From: CAKSQF01 sp964568425
Lineage (GTDB): Bacteria; Bacillota; Clostridia; Oscillospirales; CAG-272
NCBI GenBank assembly: GCA_964568425.1
Contig: CAZMPO010000003.1
Location: 62,001 to 126,000 of the forward strand
Length of the DNA stretch: 64,000 bases
Reading direction: 5' to 3'
The notes under the pieces are model-generated. The model saw only the letters and a program-made list of their open reading frames with translations. It was not told the origin of the DNA and did no database searches. Shown in pieces: positions 34,995 to 43,770 of the stretch; the stretch's first letter is position 1, and every line of letters starts with the position of its first letter. A program made the translations under genes and the position numbers.

Positions 34995-36854
34995 TTGAGA
35001 GAAAATCATAAAAGGGATAAGAAAAGGTCGCCGAAATACAATATGCTTCAAAATACGGCGTTTATGATAAAGCTTGCTTGGACCTCGAAGGAGAAAAAGG
35101 TCCTTGTGACCGTTCTCCTTACCGCAGGTCTTACAGTCGCGCTGAGTATCGTCAATCTCTACCTGTCCCCGACCGTGCTGTCGGTCATCGAGAGAGGTGC
35201 GCCCGTGCCTGAACTGCTTTTGACCATTGCCGCCTTTTCACTTGCGCTTATGATCATGTCGGCGGCAAAGGCGTATATCGACGCAAACGCCATGTACGGC
35301 AGGATATCGGTCCGAACCGAGCTTATCAACGCACTCAACCGAAAGCTCACGACAACATCCTATCCGAACTTGTTTGACGAGAGAATGCGCGAGCTTGAGA
35401 ACATCTCGTCGGCGGCGATCAGCAATAACAGTGCGGCGACCGAGGCGATCTGGGTTACGCTCACGACCCTTTTGTCAAATGTTATCGGTTTTGTCGTGTA
35501 CATCCTGCTTCTGTCCTCAGTGCATCCTGCCATTGCCGCTTTTATTATTGTTACCGCGATGATCGGATTTTTCGTAAATTTCCGCCTTAATGACTGGGGA
35601 TATCGCCATCGCACGGAGGAGTCGGAGGCGGTCGGCAGGATGGATTACCTGAACAGAAGATCGGGTGAGGTCGCATTTGCCAAGGATATACGAATATTCG
35701 GACTTCGCTCATGGATCGAAGAGCTCTACACCAAGACCGAGCGCGCTTATACCGCCTTTCACGAGAGAGCCGAGGGCGTGTACTCAATTGCAAGAGTTGT
35801 CGATGTCATTCTGACCTTCTTAAGAAACGCTGTAGCATATGCGGTTCTTGTCGGGCTTGTTGTCGAGGGCGAGATAGGCGTTGCCGAGTTTCTCCTTTAT
35901 TTCAGCGCGGTCGACGGCTTTGCCGCCCTGGTGAACGGCATACTAGGCGAGCTGAACACGCTTCATAAACAATCTCTTGATATATGCAATGTCCGCGAGC
36001 TGCTCGATTTCAATGAGCCTTTTGAGCTGACGGGCGGTGAGCATATCAAAGCAGATTCGATGGGCACTTACGAGATAAAGCTCGAACATGTATCATTTCG
36101 CTATCCGGGCACTGATGCGGACACTCTGTCGGATATCGATCTGACCCTGCACCCGGGCGAAAAGCTTGCCGTCGTCGGTCTCAACGGCGCGGGCAAAACA
36201 ACGCTCGTAAAGCTTATCTGCGGATTTCTCGACCCGACAGAGGGAAGAGTACTGCTGAACGGCAGGGATATTCGCGAGTTTAACCGTGTCGATTATTATT
36301 CAATGTTTTCGGCTGTTTTTCAGAGCTTTTCTTTGCTTGCGGCAAGTATCGCGGCAAATGTCGCACAGGACACCGTCGATATCGACCTTGATCGTGTCAA
36401 AAGCTGCGTCGATAAAGCAGGGCTTCGCGATAAGATCGAGTCGCTCTCGGACGGATATGATACACTGCTTAACCGCGAGGTCTATGACGATGCCATCCTT
36501 TTGTCTGGAGGGCAGACGCAAAGGCTGATGCTTGCCCGAGCGCTCTATAAGGATGCTCCGTTTATCATCCTTGATGAGCCGACCGCCGCACTTGACCCCA
36601 TCGCCGAGGCGGATATGTACAACAAATATAACGAGATGACAAACGGAAGATCGTCTGTTTATATCTCGCACAGACTTGCATCCACTCGCTTTTGTGATCG
36701 CATAATCCTCATCGACGGCGCGAGGATAAGCGAGACTGGAACACATGATGAACTTGTAAAGATGGGCGGCAAATACGCCGAGCTCTTCGAGGTTCAAAGC
36801 AAATACTACAGAGAAGAAGGGGGCGAAAACAATGAGGAAAATGAAGAAAACTAA
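34995..36854 (+). CDS. ABC exporter half-transporter A
   Basis: About 619 aa with an N-terminal six-helix membrane domain (about 30-330) and a nucleotide-binding domain (about 360-600): Walker A VVGLNGAGKTTL, signature LSGGQTQRLMLARA, Walker B FIILDEPTAALDP, then the switch His in YISHR. It begins at TTG 34995 with GGACGGTGG upstream; ATG 35043 is an alternative. It overlaps the next exporter gene by 23 nt, so the two likely form a heterodimer. The cargo is unknown. Lack of a nearby precursor peptide gene argues against a dedicated bacteriocin exporter, but small genes could lie outside the window's recognisable set. Confidence 0.85.
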   Translation: MRENHKRDKKRSPKYNMLQNTAFMIKLAWTSKEKKVLVTVLLTAGLTVALSIVNLYLSPTVLSVIERGAPVPELLLTIAAFSLALMIMSAAKAYIDANAMYGRISVRTELINALNRKLTTTSYPNLFDERMRELENISSAAISNNSAATEAIWVTLTTLLSNVIGFVVYILLLSSVHPAIAAFIIVTAMIGFFVNFRLNDWGYRHRTEESEAVGRMDYLNRRSGEVAFAKDIRIFGLRSWIEELYTKTERAYTAFHERAEGVYSIARVVDVILTFLRNAVAYAVLVGLVVEGEIGVAEFLLYFSAVDGFAALVNGILGELNTLHKQSLDICNVRELLDFNEPFELTGGEHIKADSMGTYEIKLEHVSFRYPGTDADTLSDIDLTLHPGEKLAVVGLNGAGKTTLVKLICGFLDPTEGRVLLNGRDIREFNRVDYYSMFSAVFQSFSLLAASIAANVAQDTVDIDLDRVKSCVDKAGLRDKIESLSDGYDTLLNREVYDDAILLSGGQTQRLMLARALYKDAPFIILDEPTAALDPIAEADMYNKYNEMTNGRSSVYISHRLASTRFCDRIILIDGARISETGTHDELVKMGGKYAELFEVQSKYYREEGGENNEENEEN

Positions 36855-38727
36855 GTCCGACGATAAAATGTCGTTTTCACAGATCGCTCGGATAAATATT
36901 CGCGCCATGGATATCTACAGACGTAAATATCCGAGCCTCTTCGCCTCCCGTATTGCCGAGATCATTTGGGATACCCTCACGCCCTATGTCGGGATATATC
37001 TGTCCGCGCTGATCATCGGTGAGCTTGCCTCCCCGTCGAGAGATGCGGAGCGTCTGAAAAGGCTTGTCCTTATATCGCTTTCTGCGGCGGCGGTAATATC
37101 GATAATCAAAATAATTTTGACAAGATGGAAAAATTCACAGACCGCGGGTATGTGGATGAAGGTCGAGCATATCCTCGCGGATAAGATGCTCGAAATGGAC
37201 TATTCGCGTGTCGATGATCCGAAGACCGCAGAGCTCCATTCGACCGTAATGCAAAACCTCAATGGCTCGGGATGGGGAATGTATCATGTCTGGACATCGT
37301 TTGCCGAACTTGTTTCATCGATTCTCACCATCCTCGGCGGCGTCTCGCTGACAATAACGCTTTTCACGATCCCCGTTCCCGGACGGTCATTTCTGAACAG
37401 TCCGCTTTTTGCGATAGGTGTTGTGATCCTGATGCTTGCGATAACCGCGATCTCGCCGATATTTGCCGCAAAGATCGGTGATCAGTGGGCAAAACTTTCA
37501 AAAACGCATAATTTCGGCAATCGTATTTTCGGATTTTTCGGATTTCTCGGATATGACGACAAGCTTGCCCTCGACGTTAGGACATACCGCCAGGATAAGA
37601 TCTGTGAGCGATATAATACCGATAAAAACAGTACCTTCAGTTCAAACGGCGTTTTCGCGAAATACGCGCGCGGTGCGGGAGGGCTGTACACGGCGGCATC
37701 GGCATCGGCAACACCGTTGCTTGTCGGTATGATCTATCTTTTCGTCTGTCTCAAAGCGCTTTTCGGAGCGTTCGGACTCGGTGCGGTTACACAGTATGTC
37801 GCATCGATCACCAAGTTGTCGGGCGGTATATCCGAGATGGTGAACGCTCTTATCGATATGCGAAATAACGTCCCCTTTTTGAAGCTTACCTTCGACTTTC
37901 TCGATATCCCGAACGATATGTATAAGGGCTCGCTCACGGTTGAAAAACGATCCGATCGCAACTATGAGATAGAGTTCCGAAACGTGTCCTTCAAATATCC
38001 CGGCTCGGATAATTACTCGCTTAAAAATGTGAACATGAAATTTAGGGTCGGCGAGAGGCTTGCGGTCGTCGGCATGAACGGCTCGGGCAAGACCACCTTT
38101 ATAAAATTGCTCTGCCGACTTTATGACCCGACCGAGGGCGAGATACTTCTGAACGGCATCGATATCCGCAAATATGATTATCGCGAATATATGGACATTT
38201 TCTCGGTAGTTTTCCAGGATTTCAACCTTTTGTCAATGAATCTTTCCGAAAATATTGCCTCCGGAAGCGATCTTGACAAAGACCGCGTGATCGACTGCCT
38301 CGAAAAAGCGGGATTTTCCGATCGCCTTGCGTCAATGCCCGACGGTATCGATACGTGTCTTTATAAAAGCTGGAGCAAAAACGGCGTTGATGTGTCGGGC
38401 GGCGAGGCGCAAAAGCTTGCCATCGCACGTGCACTTTATAAGGACGCACCGTTTATCATCCTCGATGAACCGACCGCCGCGCTTGATCCGATCGCCGAGG
38501 CGGAGATATATGAAAAATTCGACTCGATCGCGGGCGATAAGACTGCCATATATATCTCACACCGGCTCTCGTCATGTAAGTTCTGCGATGAGATCGCCGT
38601 CTTCCATGAGGGCAGTGTGATACAGAAGGGAAGCCACGAAGAACTGCTTGCCGATAAAGAGGGCAAATACAGCGAGCTTTGGAATGCGCAGGCACAGTAT
38701 TATGTCAAAGAAGACGGAGCGGCGTGA
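36832..38727 (+). CDS. ABC exporter half-transporter B
   Basis: A 631-aa partner of the preceding gene with the same layout. Six hydrophobic helices are followed by an ATPase domain with VVGMNGSGKTTF, VSGGEAQKLAIARA and FIILDEPTAALDP. The two ATPase domains are clearly related (FSVVFQDFNLL against FSAVFQSFSLL). The 23-nt overlap implies translational coupling and equal dosage. GGGGGCG lies 8-12 nt before ATG 36832. DUF4186 follows after 3 nt. Confidence 0.87.
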   Translation: MRKMKKTKSDDKMSFSQIARINIRAMDIYRRKYPSLFASRIAEIIWDTLTPYVGIYLSALIIGELASPSRDAERLKRLVLISLSAAAVISIIKIILTRWKNSQTAGMWMKVEHILADKMLEMDYSRVDDPKTAELHSTVMQNLNGSGWGMYHVWTSFAELVSSILTILGGVSLTITLFTIPVPGRSFLNSPLFAIGVVILMLAITAISPIFAAKIGDQWAKLSKTHNFGNRIFGFFGFLGYDDKLALDVRTYRQDKICERYNTDKNSTFSSNGVFAKYARGAGGLYTAASASATPLLVGMIYLFVCLKALFGAFGLGAVTQYVASITKLSGGISEMVNALIDMRNNVPFLKLTFDFLDIPNDMYKGSLTVEKRSDRNYEIEFRNVSFKYPGSDNYSLKNVNMKFRVGERLAVVGMNGSGKTTFIKLLCRLYDPTEGEILLNGIDIRKYDYREYMDIFSVVFQDFNLLSMNLSENIASGSDLDKDRVIDCLEKAGFSDRLASMPDGIDTCLYKSWSKNGVDVSGGEAQKLAIARALYKDAPFIILDEPTAALDPIAEAEIYEKFDSIAGDKTAIYISHRLSSCKFCDEIAVFHEGSVIQKGSHEELLADKEGKYSELWNAQAQYYVKEDGAA

Positions 38728-38730
38728 TAA

Positions 38731-39093
38731 ATGACATACGATGAAGCATTTGCCCGCCTTTCAAGATCAAAGTTCAGATCACGCTTCCATCTTTCCGCCG
38801 ACGATATCGCGTATATCGACAGAGTGGGTATCGATAAGATAAGATCTCACGCGACCGATTTTGTAATTTCTCGCCTTGCCCCCGTCCCCGGCGAGACCGA
38901 CGGCAAGCAGACCCCCATGCGCGGTCACCCCGTGTTCGTCGCCCAGCACGCCTGTGCGCTTTGTTGCAGAGGGTGCATGAATAAATGGTACCGCGTACCA
39001 ACAGATCGTCCAATGACCGTTCGCGAGATCGAAAAGACGGTGAATTTTCTCATGCTTTGGATCGAGAGAGAGTATGCATTAAACGAAAACTAA
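38731..39093 (+). CDS. DUF4186 family protein
   Basis: A 120-aa protein matching DUF4186: FRSRFHLSADD, then the signature block RLAPVPGETDGKQTPMRGHPVF, AQHACALCCRGCMNKW with three Cys and a His, which look like a metal site. Function is unknown; it is widespread as a single-copy small protein. It is the last gene of the ABC exporter operon, 3 nt after the second exporter gene. Confidence 0.85.
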   Translation: MTYDEAFARLSRSKFRSRFHLSADDIAYIDRVGIDKIRSHATDFVISRLAPVPGETDGKQTPMRGHPVFVAQHACALCCRGCMNKWYRVPTDRPMTVREIEKTVNFLMLWIEREYALNEN

Positions 39094-39123
39094 AAAACAA
39101 AGTCAAAATAGGCAACCTTTGTT

Positions 39124-39160
39124 TCGAAACGCTCGAACGAATAATCGTTCGAGCGTTCGA
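39124..39160. terminator. Hairpin after the DUF4186 gene
   Basis: CGCTCGAACGA pairs with TCGTTCGAGCG around ATAA and is extended past a single bulge by TCGAA/TTCGA. The T-run is poor (TTT), so it is a moderate terminator. Confidence 0.55.
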
Positions 39161-39270
39161 TTTGTGAACAAATAATCCCGAAGTTTGAGGCAAAATTTCA
39201 TTTTTCAATCGAAATTTTTCTGAATAATCAAAAAAATGTCCGAAATAAACAATAAATTTTCGATAAGCTC

Positions 39271-39299
39271 TTGACAAACTCCCACAGATGTGATAAAAT
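39271..39299 (+). promoter_or_regulatory. Promoter of the ricin-repeat gene pair
   Basis: TTGACA, 17 bp, TAAAAT with extended TGA. The leader is about 64 nt. Confidence 0.88.
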
Positions 39300-39369
39300 G
39301 GTTAAGTCAATATCTTGAAGAGGTATGTTTTGAGGACATATCTCAAGTACAAAAAGGAAGGTATGAATT

Positions 39370-42300
39370 ATGAAATCAAGATTTTTGAAGAGGCTTTTGC
39401 CGATCGCTTTGATGATCATACTCGTCCTGTCCCTCCTGCCCGTCTTCAATCAGACGCCGGTAGCCGCGGCGAGCAAACCGCTCTCGCAGGGTCAGCAGAA
39501 TATCATCAAGCGCGCAAGGCAGATGACAAACATCGCGTGGACTCCGCTCAAAAACATATCGAGCTGGAACGGCGCAAGTACATTTTACGCAGGCACGACC
39601 TATTATGGTCTGCCTTATGGTCAGCCTGCATACGGCGGCGCTGCCGGACGCTATATTCCGTGGGCGGCAAGCCTTGACACATTCGCGGCAGCAGTAAAGA
39701 ACGTAAACAGCTCGATGTATACGACAAGAGGCTACATTAAGTACAGCTCTTACATATACTTCCCGTATTACTCGAATGACTGCTCTGCATTCGTTTCGTC
39801 GGCACTCAATATGCCTTCGAGAAAAACGACCGCAACGATCACCGGCTCAAACTGCTACAGTATCAGCTTTGGCTACTATAACTACAATAACATCGAAGTC
39901 GGCGACTTCTTCAACTCGAACAGCATAGGTCACGTCGTTCTCGTAACCGATGTCACGCTTGACTCAAGCGGAAACGTAAACGGCGTCGAGATATCCGAGC
40001 AGACACCTCCTATCTGTAAGATCACTCGCTACGGAAGCGGCGGAAGTCTGTCTCTTTACGACCTCGCGTACAAGTACAGAAACTACGGTCTCTACCGCTA
40101 CAGCCTCCGTGACAGCGTTACATATACTCACAGCTGTGCAATACCGCTCGAGGGAGATTCTTGCTCCAGCTGCGGCACAGGCGAACCCTCAACACCGACA
40201 ACAATTGCAGACGGAGCATACACGATCTCGCCTGCGGGAAGCGGTGATTACAAGGTGGACCTTGCAAGCTACTCGACGGATAACGGAATAGAGACGACGC
40301 TTTGGGCGACATCGCATGAATTCAATCAGAAATATGTCTTCCAAAAGGTCGAGGGCAAGGATTATTATACGATCAGAAACCTGTATTCGAATAAGTATCT
40401 CGAGATCATGAATATGGGAGCAGACGGAGAATATAAGGTAAAGCAGTGCTCGTATACGGGAGCAGATTGCCAGATGTGGTATCTGTACGATGCGGGAAGC
40501 GGATATTACTTTATGAAGAATAAAGCAACCGGGCTTTACGTTGACCTTGCCAACGGAACACTCGCAAACGGAACAGAGATCCGAAACTGGGAATTTAACG
40601 GATCGATAGCACAGAAATGGGCACTGTCGCCGACCGAGACGCTGCTTGACGGCGTATATACGGTAAGATGCTCGGCAGATACGAGCCTTGGTTGGATGAT
40701 CAAGGACGGAAGCCTCGACAATCTCGCACAGCTCGTTGTCGGAACGACCGAGCAGAAATTCGTCATCACGCACGAAGCGGATAACTATTACAATATACGC
40801 GTGCTCGACTCGGGCAAGATGATCGATGTAGATAAAGCATCGGCAGACCCCGATGTCACACTGCAACAGTATGACAACCTCTCCAACGACGCCCAGAAGT
40901 GGCTCATCATGCCCAACGCGGACGGAACATATACCTTCGTAAGTAAGTGCGCATGGCTGAACATCGACTGGGAAAACGGAACAGGCGAGAGACTTCGTAC
41001 ATGGTACGGAAATACCGCACCTGCACAGAAGTGGGTACTGAACCTCCAGAGCGTCGTCGATGACGGAACATATTTCATCGGAAGCAAGCTGAACCCCGCA
41101 TACAGACTCAATGTGTCGGGCGCAAGCACCGAAACATCTGCGGCAGTCGTACTCGGTGCGGCAGACGGACGTGCACATCAGCAGTGGAAATTTGAGAAAC
41201 AGGGTGACGGCACATACTGCATCACCAATGTCAACTCGGGCAAGAAACTCGACGCCTGCGAGGGCGGAAGAATGCCCGGAACCCTCCTTTCGCAGTCGAA
41301 CGGAGATGGTACAAGTCAGAAATTCAGCATAGTGCCCAACACAGACGGCTCGTTCAGCATAGTCAGCGCACATAACAGATTCTATGTTGACCTTGCCAAC
41401 GGAACACTTGAGAACGGAACGACGATCAGCTGCTGGTGGGTCAACCACTCGTCCGCACAGAAGTGGGTGTTCCATAAAGCGGGCAACGCACTCGCAAACG
41501 GCGATTATACGATCGCTTTCGCAAAGAATAACGGCTATATGATGACCGTTTCGAACAACGGAAAAGAAAACAGCACGCCTATCGTTCTTTGGAGCAAAAA
41601 CGGCGGCGAGAATCAGAAATTCAGATTCACCTCGCTCGGAGGCGGAGTATATAAGATCATGTCGCTCAGCTCGGGCAAATATCTCGAAAATGCGGGCGGC
41701 GGAATGAGTAACGGAACGATACTCTGGCAGTATGCTTCGGTAGACGGAAACGGTCAGAAGTGGCTCATCCTTCAAAATACCGACAACTCGTGGGGCATCT
41801 TCAGTGTCGAGAGCGGACTTGCGATCGACCTGAGCAGCGGCGTTGTCGAAAACGGAAGAACGATACAGCTCTGGAGCTACGATCTTACAAGCGTAAACCA
41901 GAAATGGACGATCTCCTCGACAACTCATACACATAACTATACCGAAAAGGTAGTCCATCCGACACAGAGTGTTCCCGGATACGTCCTGCACGCTTGCGGA
42001 TGCGGCGACAGCTTTACATCCGATACAGTAAGACCGGATAAGACCGTGCCTACCATCAGCGCGACAACCACAAGCGACATCTCCTCCAAGGGCTTCACTG
42101 TTTCCTTCAAGGTAACAGATAACTACATGGTCGGAGAGGTACTTGTAAAGATCCGTATCGGAACAAGCACAAATTACAGCTCGGTATCCTATACCGCAAC
42201 CGAAAAGAACGGCGTATATACCGTCAAGGTTCTCACCGCCGATCATAATCTGAGCACAGGCAAGTATACGGTAGATATCATTGCTACCGATATGTCGGGC

Positions 42301-43692
42301 AATAAGAAGATCACGAGCGTAGAGGTCGATGTACCCGCTATCGATGACGGAATGGTACAGAGCGGAAAGATCGTTGCAGGTGTATTCTCCTTTGTCAATA
42401 TGGCAAACGGAAACTTCGCTATCGGAGTAAACGGCGAGTCTCTTAACTCGGGAGCACGCACGAGCATGACCGCACGCGTGGCAGATAAGTACAGCCAGCT
42501 TTGGAACATCACCCCCGCAGGCGACGGATACTATGAGATCGGTAATATAAGATCGTTCATGTATCTTGCAACCGAGAACTCGGGTACGGCAGGCGGAACG
42601 AATGTCGTACAGGAAACCTATACGGGCAGTGACAGTCAGCTTTGGAAGGCTGTCGAGAACTCGGACGGAACATACAGCTTCATCAATAAGGCAAGCGGAC
42701 ACGCACTCGATATGACGGGAGCGGGACAGCCTAAGGAAGGCACGAATATTCAGATCTGCGCGATCAACTCGACAAGCGCACAGAGATGGTATCTCGTAAA
42801 GTATGCCGCACTCGAAGAGGGCACATACAGAATAGCCGGTCGTGATAACATCAACATGAACATCGAGATCGGCAACTCGGATACGACCGATGGAGCAAAT
42901 GTACAGGTATGGGAGAATAACGGTGCGAACTGCACTAAGTGGGTATTCACCGTCGACGATAACTGCCTGTATACCATAACCAATCTCAACTCGGGCAAGG
43001 TTATGGAGGCTGCAAACGAGGGAACGGCTGCAGGTACGAATGTACAGCAGAATACCTCGAACGGAAAGCTCTCGCAGAAGTGGATAGCTATTCCGAACAA
43101 AGACGGAAGCTTCTCCTTCATCAATGCACATAACGGACTCGCACTCGATCTCGCAGGCGGCGGAGCACCGACTCTGGGACAGAACATACAGTGCTGGACA
43201 TATAACGGAGCAAACCCGCAGAAGTGGTTCATCGTCGGCAGAAAGGTCATAGCCGAGGGCGAATACACGATCGCATGCTATGATGACACAGGCATGCTTG
43301 TCGAGGTCAAGGGAGCAGAGGCAAGCAATAACGGCGGAAACGTACAGGTCTGGGAGGCAAACGGAGCCGCAGTACAGAGATGGAAGTTCACATATGACGC
43401 ATCCGACGGCTACTATAGACTGACCAACTGCTACTCGGGTAAGGCGATGGATATGGCAAGCGGCGGAACGACACCGGGAACGAATGTCATTCAGCATGAT
43501 GCCAATAACGATTATAACGGCTGGCATCAGAAGTGGTTTGTCATCAAGAACGGCGACGGATCCTACTCTCTCATCGGCGCACTCAATACGCTGGCACTCG
43601 ATCTCTCCGAGGGTGGCACACCTTACATGGGTCAGAATATCCAACTCTGGACCTATACAGGTCTTACTCCTCAAAAGTGGATCATTAAGTAA
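39370..43692 (+). CDS. Secreted Cys/His amidase-like protein with seven ricin-type lectin modules
   Basis: A 1440-aa exported protein. Signal peptide (1-35), then a catalytic-looking domain (about 36-250): NDCSAFVSSAL supplies a Cys, GDFF..IGHVVLVTDV a His and ISEQTPP an acidic/amide residue, the order seen in NlpC/P60 and CHAP-type amidases. From residue 275 on, four QxW-type beta-trefoils (about 145 aa each, ending in AQKW, NQKW and similar) are followed by a linker with HACGCGDSF, one Ig-like domain (about 890-990) and three more trefoils to the C-terminus. Trefoils of this type bind glycans. No sortase motif or SLH domain is present, so wall attachment would be through the lectins. The tail is shared with the next gene. 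Confidence 0.88.
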   Translation: MKSRFLKRLLPIALMIILVLSLLPVFNQTPVAAASKPLSQGQQNIIKRARQMTNIAWTPLKNISSWNGASTFYAGTTYYGLPYGQPAYGGAAGRYIPWAASLDTFAAAVKNVNSSMYTTRGYIKYSSYIYFPYYSNDCSAFVSSALNMPSRKTTATITGSNCYSISFGYYNYNNIEVGDFFNSNSIGHVVLVTDVTLDSSGNVNGVEISEQTPPICKITRYGSGGSLSLYDLAYKYRNYGLYRYSLRDSVTYTHSCAIPLEGDSCSSCGTGEPSTPTTIADGAYTISPAGSGDYKVDLASYSTDNGIETTLWATSHEFNQKYVFQKVEGKDYYTIRNLYSNKYLEIMNMGADGEYKVKQCSYTGADCQMWYLYDAGSGYYFMKNKATGLYVDLANGTLANGTEIRNWEFNGSIAQKWALSPTETLLDGVYTVRCSADTSLGWMIKDGSLDNLAQLVVGTTEQKFVITHEADNYYNIRVLDSGKMIDVDKASADPDVTLQQYDNLSNDAQKWLIMPNADGTYTFVSKCAWLNIDWENGTGERLRTWYGNTAPAQKWVLNLQSVVDDGTYFIGSKLNPAYRLNVSGASTETSAAVVLGAADGRAHQQWKFEKQGDGTYCITNVNSGKKLDACEGGRMPGTLLSQSNGDGTSQKFSIVPNTDGSFSIVSAHNRFYVDLANGTLENGTTISCWWVNHSSAQKWVFHKAGNALANGDYTIAFAKNNGYMMTVSNNGKENSTPIVLWSKNGGENQKFRFTSLGGGVYKIMSLSSGKYLENAGGGMSNGTILWQYASVDGNGQKWLILQNTDNSWGIFSVESGLAIDLSSGVVENGRTIQLWSYDLTSVNQKWTISSTTHTHNYTEKVVHPTQSVPGYVLHACGCGDSFTSDTVRPDKTVPTISATTTSDISSKGFTVSFKVTDNYMVGEVLVKIRIGTSTNYSSVSYTATEKNGVYTVKVLTADHNLSTGKYTVDIIATDMSGNKKITSVEVDVPAIDDGMVQSGKIVAGVFSFVNMANGNFAIGVNGESLNSGARTSMTARVADKYSQLWNITPAGDGYYEIGNIRSFMYLATENSGTAGGTNVVQETYTGSDSQLWKAVENSDGTYSFINKASGHALDMTGAGQPKEGTNIQICAINSTSAQRWYLVKYAALEEGTYRIAGRDNINMNIEIGNSDTTDGANVQVWENNGANCTKWVFTVDDNCLYTITNLNSGKVMEAANEGTAAGTNVQQNTSNGKLSQKWIAIPNKDGSFSFINAHNGLALDLAGGGAPTLGQNIQCWTYNGANPQKWFIVGRKVIAEGEYTIACYDDTGMLVEVKGAEASNNGGNVQVWEANGAAVQRWKFTYDASDGYYRLTNCYSGKAMDMASGGTTPGTNVIQHDANNDYNGWHQKWFVIKNGDGSYSLIGALNTLALDLSEGGTPYMGQNIQLWTYTGLTPQKWIIK

Positions 43693-43697
43693 TATAA
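40192..43697 (+). repeat. Direct repeat, copy 1 (3.5-kb lectin tail)
   Basis: This 3506-bp block recurs at 44605-48110 with a constant offset of 4413 bp. The translations agree in all three frames I compared, so the DNA appears identical throughout; the match ends 5 bp after the stop codon and begins at a Thr-rich linker. Confidence 0.9.
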
Positions 43698-43718
43698 CCG
43701 AACAATCATAAAGATGAC

Positions 43719-43753
43719 CGTCGGCAAAGCGGTCGAGTACCGCTTTGCCGACG
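43719..43753. terminator. Strong hairpin between the twin lectin genes
   Basis: A perfect 15-bp stem with a 5-nt loop (CGAGT). There is no T-run and only 17 bp to the next ATG, so it may stabilise the upstream mRNA or lower downstream expression. Confidence 0.65.
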
Positions 43754-43770
43754 TGCCTTCATGAAAGGAT

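Noticed and set aside
40189..43674. An open minus-strand frame of over 1100 codons antisense to the first lectin gene
   Set aside because: It mirrors the codon pattern of the ricin-repeat gene, is Cys/Arg/Ile-rich without any domain, has no Shine-Dalgarno and recurs in the same way opposite the duplicated tail; a shadow of the real gene.
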